Shown: one piece after another, positions 9,625 to 21,585 of the stretch
Numbering within the stretch: the stretch's first letter is position 1
How the letters are laid out: the number at the start of each line of letters is the position of its first letter
Source of the DNA: Selaginella moellendorffii
Taxonomy: Eukaryota; Streptophyta; Lycopodiopsida; Selaginellales; Selaginellaceae
NCBI RefSeq assembly: GCF_000143415.4
Contig: NW_003314301.1
Coordinates: 1,548,314-1,612,313 of the forward strand
Length of the DNA: 64,000 nt
Reading direction: 5' to 3'
Position numbers and translations under genes: made by a program
The notes under the pieces: model-generated
What the model saw: the letters and a program-made list of their open reading frames with translations, nothing else
What the model was told of the DNA's origin: nothing
The model's database searches: none

Positions 9625-11338
9625 ATGGCTGGAAGGAGAACTCGTGGAGTGGCGAATGGTGGCGGCTTGAGAGCCGAGCTCTACAAGGGACGGACAACGT
9701 CTTACGTGATCCTCGCTTGCATTGTGGCAGCGTGTGGAGGCTTGATCTATGGCTATGAAATTGGAATCTCAGGCAAGGCCAGATTCTCATCGATCTATCG
9801 CGAATTTCCTTCGTCTTATCACAGGTGCTATGCCATCCATGCGGGCCACATTCTTGGAGAAATTCAGCTTCCCCAGAGACGACTGCTCGAATGGAGCTCA
9901 GCGACCCACCACCTTGACGTCCTCGTTCTATCTCGCGGGCATCGCGGCCAGCTTGCTGGCCTCTCACGTCACGAAGATTTACGGGCGGCGGCTATCGATC
10001 CTCTGTGGAGGCCTCTGTTCCCTCGTCGGTGCCGTGCTCAGTGGTGCCGCTCAAAATCTAGCCATGATCATCTTGGGACGAATCATGCATGGCATCGGCC
10101 ATGGCTTTGGCAATCAGGTGATTGGATGATCGGTTCGCAAGAAAAAAGATTTGATTCCTCGAATGCTCTGTCCAGGCAGTGCCCCTCTATCTATCAGAGA
10201 TGGCGCCGGCAAAGATCCGGGGAGCGCTCAACATCATGTTTCAGCTCGCCATCACTATCGGGATCCTCTGGGCGAATCTCATCAACTATGGCTCCCTCCA
10301 AATCCCGGATTGGGGCTGGCGCCTCTCCTTTGGTCTCGCCGGAGTACCAGCCATCCTCATGACCATGGGCGGATTTTTCTTGCCCGAGACTCCAAATAGT
10401 TTGATCGAGCGTGGGCGTTACGAGGAGGCTCGCCGCCTCCTCACGAAGGTCCGCGGGACCGAGGAGGTGGATGCCGAGTACGAAGATATCAAAGAGGCAA
10501 GCGAGCTCGCAGTGGCAAACCCTTTCAAGGCCATCTTCCAGAGAAAGAATCGCCCCCAGCTCGTCATGGCGACCATGATCCCATTCTTCCAGCAGTTCAC
10601 GGGGATCAATGCGACCATATTCTACGTCCCGGTGCTCTTCCAGAAGCTTGGATTTGGCACCGATGCGTCGCTCTACACAGCCGTGATCACTGGCGCTGTG
10701 AACGTCATGGCCACGCTCGTCGCCATCACCTTTGTTGATAAGTGGGGCCGCCGCGCGCTCTTCCTGGAAGCTGGAGTCCAAATGTTCGTCACTCAGGTGA
10801 GAAATGGATTGATTGCTTCTCAGTCTTGATCCATCAACTAAAACTCTTTGCACGATCATAGGTGGCGATTGGGTTGATCCTTGCGATCATTACACCATTG
10901 ACCAAATCTTCTGCCGTGATCGTCCTGATCGTCATTTGCATCTACGTTTCATCCTTTGCATGGTCATATGGGCCGCTGGGATGGCTCATTCCCAGCGAGA
11001 TCTTCACGCTGGAGACACGGTCTGTCGCCCAGGGAATCAATGTGGCTGTCAACTTCCTCTTCACCTTCGTCAGTGCGCAAGCTTTCCCCGCAATGCTATG
11101 CCACATGACATATGGGATCTTCTTGTTCTTCGCAGCTTGGGTGTTGGCCATGTCCCTCTTCATCTACTTCTTTCTTCCTGAGACCAAGAGTGTTCCCATT
11201 GAGAAGATGACTAGCGTTTGGAGGAGGCATTGGTATTGGAAGAGGTTTATTCCAGATGAGGATCCTCCAGCTCTTCCTTCCTATAGGCAAGATAGAAAGG
11301 ACCCTACCTTATCTAACAATTTAAAATTCCAGGAATGA
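9625..11338 (+). CDS. Sugar/H+ symporter, STP (monosaccharide transporter) family
   Basis: Four exons: 9625-9772, 9825-10117, 10176-10796 and 10862-11338, giving 512 residues, the normal STP length of about 500-530. Family hallmarks are present: [15 protein letters not shown] near the N-terminus, [77 protein letters not shown], and [11 protein letters not shown] at the end. Twelve membrane helices are expected. STP proteins take up hexoses with protons across the plasma membrane. Intron 1 uses a GC donor (TCAG|GCAAGG) and a CACAG acceptor; the phase-1 join restores the conserved GISGG. A truncated copy lies 214 bases upstream in the same orientation, showing a tandem duplication. Confidence 0.92.
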
Positions 11339-14300
11339 TAACAATTACAACACTTCACAATGAATATTTTTAAATTGTCAACCTTAACAAACTTGATAAA
11401 TACTAATTAATTGATACCAATTTTATCAAGGACGACTTAGGAAAAAGTAAAGATTACAACTTTAAAATTTAAAAATCCAACACTAACGAAAATCATGAGT
11501 ATAACACTTAACAATTCAAGAACTTACAACACAAAACTCAAGTCTTCAACAAAAAGATAAATCAACTTAAAAAAATCTCCATTCTTCCAATTCAAGAAAT
11601 TAAGTTCAAGACTCAAATTCAAGAAATCAATTCAAAGAAGAACTCCAAAGATCAAACACAAGAAAACAACTTCAAGGAGATTCTTGAAAATCAAACTCGA
11701 AAACTCAACCCATAAAAAAATTTTAAACTCTAAGTTCAAAAAATTAAGAAAAGATACCACTAAAATAGACAATCATCACAATTCACTAAGATTCATCAAC
11801 AAATGGGAACAAGAAAATAAGAAAACAACAACAAAAAAAAGAAAATTCAAGCTAGAAATTTGAATCCAGATTATGCAACACTTAATTAAATTTAGAACAA
11901 TCTTAGCACCTCTAAAGGAAATGAAATGGGAAAGTGGGGTACAAAAACCCATGGCATCACTAACGAGTTTATCTTTGATCCCAACACAATTAGGGTGAGT
12001 CTCTTCTCACCTTGCAATCCTACTTAGAAAAGGATTGAAAAGTTCAATACATGGTTACACAAAGTTGGACTTCATAAGTTCTTAAAGATCTTGAAGAAGC
12101 TATATAACATCAATATTGTCAGAAAACTTTTCCCAGCATAAAAAGATTTTGTCCACAGTACCAACTATGAGTTTGTTATGAGTGTCAAGTACTTTGCATA
12201 AACATTCAAACTTCCCACTAGTAGAGAGCAAGTGAGACATAAAAGGGATTCCACCGAAGTGTATTAAGGTACTTGAGAACTATAATAGAAATTCTCTACA
12301 AATGAGCAATATAATCAACAAAACCAAGCCACAATTTAAGTTTTTGATCTCCACACTAGAAATGTGCAAGTCCACAACCAAGAACGTCCCAAACAAGAGT
12401 GATGCTGCAAGCCCAAGCTTCCACATTGGATCTTAAGATTAGCATTTCTCTAGTTTGTGGACGAAATGTAGCATCTCCAACCATTGCCACATATGCCAAT
12501 ACCAGTAAATTTTGTGAGGATTTTTCACAACAAGCAAATGAGAGTTTTCATACAAGACAAAGTCCAGGCTGTGATCAATGCTGTTGTCTACCAGCCCCTT
12601 AACACAAAGCTCACAAAGATCCATAATGACATTCTTCATCTCAAGAGGAGCATTTGAGGTACGGCTTTCTAGGGATTTGTATGTGCAAAGACTCAATGCA
12701 CAGCTTTGCAATGAGATCTGACAGCTCAAGGCAAAACAGCCATTGATTATCATGGATGATGACAACAAGAGTGATCATGACGACAATGATGATAAGTTCC
12801 AATAGAAGCTCGACAAGTTCAAGAACAAACTCATTGGAGTCACAACAGCAACAAAACAGTCTAATGCTATGGAGCAATAAGAGTTTGAAACAAAACCAAA
12901 TTTAGTCGTGGGAGAAAAGTGGAGCACAAGAAATCAACCTTGCATTTAGAAGCATCATCTTGAGTCTCAAGACTCAAACTTTAAAACTCAGGAAAAAAAA
13001 ATAAAAATAGAGCATTAGATAACAAGAAGGGTGTGGCCATGAATTCCAAGCTCAAGCATCAACAGATTTAGATGCCCTGGTTACAGATTTAGAGGCACGG
13101 TCACAGTCTGGAAAGCATCAACTTCATGCACCTCCAAAGGCTATATCCTTTGGCATTCTCTTTTTTTGGGCCTGATTCCTTCTTGCATTTGTCTTCTGTC
13201 AGTCACCGGTGGTGATCACTCCAGTTAAAGAAGTTGTAGAAAGTTCTCAAAGGTGTCTGTTTTGGCATACGCTGAGAAGGTGTTGTTCCAAGAGATCATC
13301 ACTACTTTTATGCAAATTTACTGATTTCTACTCGCTATATCTAGTGAGGTTTAGAATATTTTATCCAAATTTCTATAAGCAACCTGTACATCTATTGGAT
13401 TTGACAAGGAAGATTGTGTGATGTTTGCAGCTCCTCTATTTGCAGCTGGATCTAAAGACAATTAAGTCCGTTTTGATTCACTAGTCATGATAGCAAGGCT
13501 TATTGTTCTTATCTATATCATAGAATTATTCTTGCTTTGTTCGTATTGGAGACTTGAGATAAAGCTCTAGCTGGTATCATTTCCTTGAAATTTCTGCTAG
13601 AAGGAGATGTGGCAAGAGCTTAAGCGAGTGGGTTTTGGTCATACGCTACAATTAGCAAATTGTTCATGTTGAGGCTTGTTCAAGTCCTAGCAAATGCTTT
13701 TCTTGGTTTAGGGTTTCAGTCGTTTGTATGAACGACCCAAAGCCTCTTCTATTCCATGCTCTAAAGAAAAGTTGTTTCAACAGGTGTACTGTGGATATGG
13801 ATTGCAAAGTGTGGAACCTTTCTCATATCCATCACAGTTTGTGCAGTAGATGTGAGCAATGACAGTGCCAGCGCAGAAGAGAATAACCATGAATTCCAAC
13901 TTCCTGCTCCTTCAGCGTCGTCTTCCGCTCGTTGTCTTGAAATTAGCATCTCGATACTTTTCTTACAGACAGATTTCTGAGTCTCAAAAGACGTCGAAAT
14001 TGGCCGGCGCAAGCGTCGTGCTTGGAAGACGTGGTTTCAAACATTGTCCCGAGCGAAATAGCTGTTAAGATGTTCTTAATCGTGTCTTTGCCTTTCACAG
14101 ATTATTCCAAGCCTACTCTTATTCTATTAGGTGATGATGAGGTTCCCATCAACGATCGCGACCACGCCAATGGTATATTGACGAGCTTATCACTGGGGCC
14201 ATGCAAGATCATATCATATGGGAGGGGATTTCCTCTCTAGTGGGGAAATCTTTGCGTTCCTTTCTTTAACTGGGCCAATGAGAAAGCCGTTAGATCGTTG

Positions 14301-14343
14301 CTGCTTAATGGAAAACTTACAAAACAACTGTACAGCCAGATTT
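11339..14343. other. AT-rich intergenic island with no intact gene
   Basis: Three kilobases carry no gene I can support. The first 1.7 kb is strongly A-rich on the plus strand (runs such as TCAAGAAATTAAGTTCAAG). Between 12000 and 12900 frames are broken and resemble nothing definite. From about 13150 there are fragments also seen at 7430-7930, and a short segment resembling the last coding exon of SMC1. Confidence 0.5.
13150..13660. repeat. Degenerate dispersed repeat, second copy
   Basis: CTTGCATTTGTCTTCTGTCAG followed by CCAGTTAAAGAAGTTGT matches 7840-7935, and CTGCTAGAAGGAGATG followed by AGAGCTTAAG and CTACAATTAGC matches 7446-7510. The two blocks are in opposite order in the two places. 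At 13321-13348, GATTTCTACTCGCTATATC-type sequence matches the SMC1 stop-codon region at 14340-14367 at 26 of 28 bases. Confidence 0.45.
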
Positions 14344-17300
14344 CTACTCGCTGTATCGAGTGAGGTCGAAAGTCAGTGTCTTGGAGCTGCAAAAACATCC
14401 CTTGTCAAATCCAAAAGACCACAAGAACACCAGCAGAGGTACCTCATGTCGGAGTCCCTGTACACTCCCACCAGCGCGTCGGCTTTGTCATAGAAAGTGT
14501 CCTTGAGCGAAATGACAACGCTCTGGAACCCAATCCCCTTCCCCGACGCGTCGCCCCCGCCAGCATCGTCGCGGGACTTTGCTCGGATGTAAGCAGCCAC
14601 TTTCGCCACGTTCAGATTATCGAGCGCAGCATCCACTTCATCCAGCACAAAAAACGGTGATGGCCTGAAGCTGCGAGCAAACATCCGGATCACCATCTTA
14701 GAAAAATATGAAAACTAAACCACAAACCACCACGTACCTGTGGATTGCAAACAGCAAAGCAAGAGCGGCCACGGTCTTCTCACCCCCTGATAGTTGTTCC
14801 ATGTCCCGAAACCTCTTTGTTGGGGGCATTGCTGTGTACTTTATCCCGTGTAGAAACGGTTCATCTTCGTTCTCAAGGCTCAGGTACGCCGTTCCGCCAA
14901 GCGGGTGTGTGCTACTTTGAGTCAGTTGCTTGTAAATCGTGTTAATGTTCGTCGAGATATGGTTGAAAGCATCCATGAACCTTTCATACCTGCATTCCAT
15001 CCGGTTAGACACAAATTCGTTGCTATCAATCACACGTACCTCTTCTGCTTTACAGCGTTATACTTGTCGACTACGGTCTTGGCCTCCTTCCTGGCTTGTT
15101 CATACACTTCAGCGGCCTCTTTCTCCTTTTCCTTCAAGCTCTCGTACTGATCGAGAGCTTTCAAATTTGGTGCTGTTCTTTCCATCTCTGCTGTGATGGA
15201 CTCCAGCTTGCTCTTGAATTCCGTCTCTAGCTTCTCCTTTTCAGCAGGTCTCAGATCCTAATGCACGGAGCAACAGGTATCACTGGCATAAAAAGAAAAG
15301 GAAGCGAACCTTCTGGTGCGATCTGGATAGCTGCGAATAATCGTAAGATGCAGCAGCCTGTTGGGAAGATCCCGCACCGTCAATATCCATGCCATCCGTT
15401 ACCGGAAGCCTAATTTGATCCAGTTCACAGTTATCCAAAACTTCTTGCTTCCGTGACATTAGCTGTTCAATATGATTTTCCTGACAAGAGAACCAATAAA
15501 CATTGCTTCAAACTTGAAGTAGTACTAGCTTACCTTAGCCGCGATCTGACGCTTTATTTTGCCAAGGTTTCCGGTGGCACCGCTGCTACCCTTCTTCATT
15601 TCTTGTATCTCGCTTTCAATGTCGTCCACCTTGGCCTTCAATTCTGATAAAATAAAAAGAAATGTCAGATGAAGCCTTGCTTCACATCTTTACCTTGGAG
15701 ATCAGCTTTCATTGCTTCGAGCTGCTCAGCCTCGCGATCCATTGCTGCTTTCAAATCCGATTCTGCTTTTTGCACTCTCACAAGCTCGTCACGTAAAGAG
15801 GACAGCATGTTAGTTGACTTCTTCACAGGTCTTTCAGTGTCACGTCTTCGTTCATACTCGAGCCTGCACCAAAAGAAACTTCAGAAAATCTCACATGAAT
15901 CTAAGCGGTACTTACTGATTTTTCAGCTTTGATATTTGATTACTCAAGCTTAGCCTTCTTTCCGCTAGCTCTTGAGCATGCCGCAGCTGATTTTCCTCGT
16001 ACTCTCGGATGTTTGCAACACCGACGGATTCGCTAAAACTTTTGTATATTTTATCGGTTATGTCATTTACTCGTTTCTCCAAATTGTCGATTGTCTTTGC
16101 CCTCTTTGAGATCCCATTTCGCAACTAGCATCAGGAAAAAGACGTAAGCTTCAATTGTAGGCAAGTTGTCAGCTGTACCTTCTCAAGTTCTGGCTTTATC
16201 CGATCAACCTCTTTACTGATCGTTTCACGTTCCTGGGCAATCTTTTTGATTTTGTCTTCCAAGTTTTTCTAGAAGGGCAAGACAAACCTCGGTTAATAGA
16301 CAAACATAGAGACGAATTTCCCACCTTCTCTATATCCGCAAACTGAATTTTTTTTTCAAAACCAGTGATCTTAGCGGTTGCTTCAGCTTCCTTGCTTTGC
16401 ATTTCCCTTACTGAACCATGCTGAGCCATCTCGGCCTCATAGCGTTCTTTCTTCTCCTTCAGTCCTGATAAACAGCACAGGTTTAAGATGCAAAGTAGGA
16501 CTTTGTATACCCTCAATCGCGCGGTCATCCCATTTCTGAGACCTTGCCTCCATGCCACCCGTAATGCCGCCGGTCATTGTTCCCGCCTTTGAAAGCAAAA
16601 TACCATCCAGCGTTACCACTAGACAGCAGAGTGAAATTAGAAAGGTTAAGTGTGAGCAAGATGCTATTTACCTTTGTAGCGTTCTTGACCCCAAGAAAGA
16701 GCCTTAGCTTCATCTAGTTTGTCACAGACAAGGGTGTTCGCGACCGCATACAGAACAGCCTTCTCAAGTGACGAGTCAAATGTGTGCTTATTAAGGAAAC
16801 CACGAGTATAAAAAAAATGCAAAAACAAAACACGATAAAGGATATTGGATGACATCGTAGATCAATTTCGCTGTCCCCCCAAGAGCGCGAAGCTTTTCAT
16901 GAACTGGCTTTACCCGAATAGATTGCAGGGGAATGAAAGTCTGCGGTGGCAACCGTTGCTCCTTCAAATACTGTCGAAGGTGCTTGTCAGAAATGGAACA
17001 GTATACAAATATCATACCTTGATGCATTCCTTTCCCGTGCTCTCATCTTCCACAACAACTGCGTCCATAAATTTTCCCATCGCCACGGTCACAGCAAGAT
17101 TGTACTTCTTCTGCGTAGGCCTGCAAAGGTCGGTCATTCGACCGCGCACACCAGCAAAGAGGCGCTTTAAACTGCTGACAGCCTCGGAAAGTTTGGCATC
17201 ACGCTCGCTTTCGCGCTTATCGGCTTTCAACTCCCGTAGCTGCGCCTCAACTTCGTCAATTTTAACCTTGAGGTTGTCATACTTTGTCCTGCATGCAGCC

Positions 17301-18981
17301 AGGCTTTAGACACAGTAAGCAAACAAGGCAGTTACCTGGCTTTTCGATTTTTTTCCTGCATCTGGCTAAGTTCCTTCACAACCTGCGCATGCTCCTGTTT
17401 GTTCTTCTCAATGGAATCTATTAGCCGTTTCATGCGACCGTCCAAGACTTGTCCTTCAGAGGCAAGTTGCTGGTCACGACTTGAAAGTTGCTGAAGATTT
17501 TCTTCCCAGTTCTTTTGAGCCTCTAAATCTGCTTGTTGTTCCCTATCATGAACCTCCTTGTCAAGCTTCAGCTTCACTGTTTTTGTACCAGCTTCCTCCT
17601 TTCTGGACAAGAAAAAACGAAGAATTATGCAGTATACAAATAAACAAAACGGCCAGAAACTTACATTCGGTGATACTCCTCGATCTGGTTCTCAGCAAGT
17701 TGCAGTTTTCCAGAGCCTTCAGCACCCTGCTCGTTCAAGTCGTTCAAGGTTGCAGTAACATCCTCAAGGTCTTTATTCAGCTTGGCAATCTCTCTACCCT
17801 GCTTCTTCTGCTCGTCCTTCTTCCGCTCCAAGTCCTTCTCTGTCGACTTGATTTTCTGAGCGATCCTATTCATTTCTTCCTTCAGTTTCAGGCGCTCTGG
17901 ATGCTGAAAAATTGACAAATTTGGTCAGCACTGGAAGCATTACAAATTTGTTTTTCCAACTAGCCTTTTTGTCTAGTTCCGTCTTTTTCTTCGTCATTTT
18001 CTTCTCCAAGAGCAACGCTTCCTTGGTGAGCGTGGCCTGGGCCTTCTTTTTCTCCCTCACTCCGCTTTCTGCGTCTTCTTGATCCTTCAGTACTTCCTCT
18101 AGCTTCTCCTTCTCAGCATCAAGTTCCTCCTGGGTCCGTTCGACATCTTTCTCTATATTAAACATCTGCCAGAGGTAGTATTCCGTCTTCAACGTTTTCT
18201 GCATGAAACAGCATAAGCAAGAAAAAGTTTAGCGAAAGAGTTAAAACGTACCAATTCGGACTGCAAGCGAAGATGCTTCTCAGCTTCTTCTTTTTGTTCC
18301 TTCTTTTGCTTTCTTTCCGCTCCTACTGTCCGTTTCTTCTGGTAAGTGAACACCGATTTCTCCTCGGCCCGAGTCTTCTGCTCTTCCAATTCTTCGTAGT
18401 CTTTCTTGAGCTCCTCCGAGCCAGAGATTTGCTCGAAGAGAGACGTAAGTTCCTTGGGATTTTTAGAAGCGATGGATTCCACATCACCCTGTCAGAACAA
18501 GACCCAGTTAAGAAAAGAACGATTCTTAGAGCGGTGGGCTCACCTGAAAGACCAAGAAATTTCGAGCTTTGACAAGGATCCCCAGCGTCTTCATCTTGTT
18601 GTTATACTCTTCCCAAGTCACCACACTGTTGTCAATGCGGTACTCGCTACTCCCAGCAGCAGTGATCGCCCTTGTGAACTCGAGCTCTTCTCCATTTCCT
18701 TGCAAGTAAATAAGCTTCACAAAAGCTTTCCGGCCCCTCTGCTCTCGGTCCTTGTCATCAAAGGCGTAGATCAAATCCTTGAGCTGCGCTCCTCGCAGCT
18801 GCATTGATCGGACGCCCAGCACGAAGCTGATAGCGTCCATGAGATTCGACTTCCCAGCGCCATTGGGACCGATAATCGCAGTGAAATTCTTGAACGGGCC
18901 GATCACCTGGTGTCCCTTGTAAGACTTGAAATTCTCAACCTCGATCCGGTGGATTTTCCCATTTGCGACGAGCGACGGCAT
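14344..18981 (-). CDS. SMC1: Structural maintenance of chromosomes protein 1 (cohesin core subunit)
   Basis: A long multi-exon gene with short introns. Exon 1 starts [19 protein letters not shown] at 18981 and holds Walker [16 protein letters not shown], and [10 protein letters not shown]. Exon 2 holds [17 protein letters not shown] charged coiled coil follows, then the hinge ([32 protein letters not shown] at about 17030-17150, and [12 protein letters not shown] near 16570), a second coiled coil, the ABC signature [18 protein letters not shown] (about 14750-14805) and Walker [13 protein letters not shown]. All are diagnostic of SMC1. The last intron (GTACCTCTG...TTTTTGCAG) must be removed to give the conserved end [11 protein letters not shown] and stop at 14344; reading through gives a false C-terminus. 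With SMC3 and kleisin it holds sister chromatids together. An in-frame ATG-less extension upstream is not used. Confidence 0.95.
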
Positions 18982-19170
18982 CGAGATTCCCCCGCTGGAG
19001 CGCCACCGCAAGGGAGAGAGAGCTCCTCCTCAAGAACCCTAGCGTGACTCTAAAGCCCTAAAGCTAAAGCGAGGGAAAATTTTTGTCCCAAGTAAAAGAG
19101 ATTTATATATACACACTTTTTAAGTACATGGTCCGGGAATCTTTTAAGCAAGTAGCAGATTATTCTAACT

Positions 19171-21343
19171 TTAGCCTCCCCCGCCGCTCGCAAAGGCTGG
19201 CAATCGGCCCAAAGGAAGTAAAAGCTCCTTAAAACTTTCATACTCTGGATCATTCATTCCAGAATCGATGATAAGCTGCCAAGAACAATAGAGAAGATTT
19301 GAAGAACTCTTCGAAGAACTTGACAAAGATCATTAAGTACCTTTCGTAGAAGAGCTCGATTGTTGGTCATCTGACCACCCAAGCCGGGCAGTCTATGCAC
19401 AGAGAGCGCGTCCAGGAAGAGCGCCGCGATCATCCGCCAGTGCTTGGTCGTGAACGCTGGAAGCGCCTGGGAGAAATGCATCGTCCCCAGCAAGCGTCCC
19501 TGGAATGGTGTGTTTACAGCAAACAAGCGTTAGTGAGCTCCATAAGGATCAAGCGAAAGAAAAATGGACTGGAAAAACTCCATGACAACATACGAAAAAC
19601 TTCAAGCACGTACTACAGCCCGTTCGATGACAGAGAGAGGTTCAGCGATCGCCAGAGCCTGGACAACGTCAGGAAGCACCCTGCTCACACAGCTCGATAT
19701 AGTTCTCAGTATGTCCGGTGATGAAGAACCATCACCATCCACGGGTACTCTACCGTTCACGTCACGAAACTCTTCGTCATCTCTTCCATAGATGTGAGCC
19801 AGCGTGCCGCTCGACACCCATTCATCTAGAGCCATCCAGAGCAGCCCAAAGGGCGACACCTGAAAAGCGACCAGTTAGAGATTGGATGAGGGAAAAGAAA
19901 AGAGGACGCGAGCATCTACACAAACCTCCGCTTTGTACGGTTTTGGAGGTGCACTATACCAAGAAGACCGACTGATCAAATCCTCCCTTTCTTCTTCGTC
20001 TTCTTCTTCTTTGGCCTCCTTGGTTGCATCAAACTCAAACGTCTCGGGGACTTTCTCATAGGGGGAGACGATCTCTAGCCCCGCAGTTGCAGCTGTAATG
20101 GTAGAACAAGCCACTGAGTAATCAGTCTATAATCTGGACGTACCAGCCTTGCAAGGCTCGACTTCCCCCAGCGATGAAACATTGGCGGCTTGAGCCAAGG
20201 CGTCAGCTACAACCTGTGCAGCTCCAAGTCGTTCTCCCTCGCTCGTCACCGTGACGGTTGTCGAGAACGTAAAGCTATCGTCCACATCTGGCTGAGCCAC
20301 CGCTGCCGGGATCTCATCGGCCCAAGTGATGCGCTGATTCTTTCGTGGCGACTGCTTCATAGCGGACTTCAAAGGCTTGGATGAGTCGTTTATCTGAACT
20401 TGCGGCTTAGCCCGTGGAACATATCCTTCGATGGAGGCGGAACGAGAGAGCTGGAACTCGAGGTCACCGGGCTCACAGTCGGTGCGTTCCCGGACCACCA
20501 CTCCGTCGCTGTCTTGGGCCGAGGCACTCATCTTACCCGCACTAGCGGCGGCGGGCACCGTAGTGGTGGCGGTGGTGGCGGTGGTGGCTAAGCTGAGACC
20601 ACGAACGCAAGCTATGATCTCCTCCAGCTTCTGGTGCTCCATGATCCCTTCATGGTTGGACGGAAGACTCGCCGCATAAGTCTTGCTGCTCACGGCACAC
20701 CCGGTGGAGCAAAACGCTCGGGTCTCTTCCAGGTCGTAGACTTTGTGCTCGCGAAGTGATATGTGGTACCGCCCCTTTCTCGCCTTCTCCACCTTGAGCG
20801 AGTTTGGACACAGCGGGAATCCACATTGCTTGTCGTTGCTTCGCTCGGTAACCACGTCCGCGTACTCGCTCTGTGTGAGAAGGCAAGTCGCGGCTTTGAG
20901 CTGGAAATCGCTCCTCAGGCCATTGTAGAGGGCCATTTGGATCGCAAACACCGCCTTCTTCATAACCTTGACGGCCTCGGCCACCGCCTGGGCCTTGGCG
21001 ACGCCCTCGCCGGCATCGCCACTGTCCGACACCACCGATTCTGCGAGAGGATGGCTATGGCCGCCCGATCCCTCGCCGTGGCTCTTCACACCGCCCTGGG
21101 CGGCCTTGACATGCTTCTTCTTCTTCTCCGGGAGCTCCCGGCAGACTGTGGTGTGCTTCTTCAACACGCTGCTACTGCTGCTGCAGTGCTGCTCGCCGCG
21201 GAAGACGATGGAGGAGCTCTCATTGGACGCTAGAGGAGGGATTTCCCCTGGAATCAAACCCTAAGCACAGAATCACGAAGAATTTCTCGAGCCTTACCTT
21301 GAATCGGAACGTCGTAGGAGAGAATTGGCAGCAAAGAAGGCAT
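19171..21343 (-). CDS. RPAP2/RTR1-type RNA polymerase II CTD phosphatase
   Basis: A 46-base first exon (21343-21298, MPSLLPILSYDVPIQ) splices in phase 1 to the long exon ending near 20147. That exon alone has no in-frame ATG before the conserved domain, so the small exon decides the start. The RTR1 domain reads FQLKAATCLLTQSEYADVV, ERSNDKQCGFPLCPNSL and FCSTGCAVSSKTYAASL, giving the C-G-x-P-x-C plus C-x3-C zinc site of the family. Further exons include SPFGLLWMALDEWVSSGTL, typical of plant RPAP2 proteins, and the end LLLPLGRLPAFASGGGG. The family removes Ser5 phosphate from the polymerase II tail and aids its nuclear import. A low-complexity acidic stretch (KEAKEEEDEEERED) and TTATTATTT-like threonine repeats lie between domains. 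Confidence 0.88.
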
Positions 21344-21585
21344 GAGACAGCGATTCCCTGGGCGCGGATCGATTTCTCCTCTACGGCAACAGCGCCTTCT
21401 CCGGATGAACACACAAACACCAATTAGGTAAAGTAGATTTCTTCGACGTGAAGGTATATTGGAATACCCAGTAAAAGGATATCCTCCGGAAAAGGCGGTG
21501 ACGTGGTGGCTATACTTTATTCCGTACTAAAGATACTTGATGTTGTACGAAATTGTACGGAGAGGTTCTAGGGCAAATATTTCTG
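21344..21585. promoter_or_regulatory. Short bidirectional promoter region (RPAP2-like / EMC10)
   Basis: Only 242 bases separate divergent starts at 21343 and 21586. The 5' leaders of both genes take up part of it. GGAATACCCAGTAAAAGGATATCC lies near 21460-21483. No clear TATA box is seen for either direction. Confidence 0.4.

Noticed and set aside
12399-12877. Possible gene or gag fragment in the AT-rich island
   Set aside because: Frames are short and broken, and I could not match any motif to a known retroelement or gene family.
14373-14460. Read-through C-terminus of SMC1 ([18 protein letters not shown])
   Set aside because: A GT-AG intron here restores the conserved [11 protein letters not shown] ending; the read-through sequence is intron.
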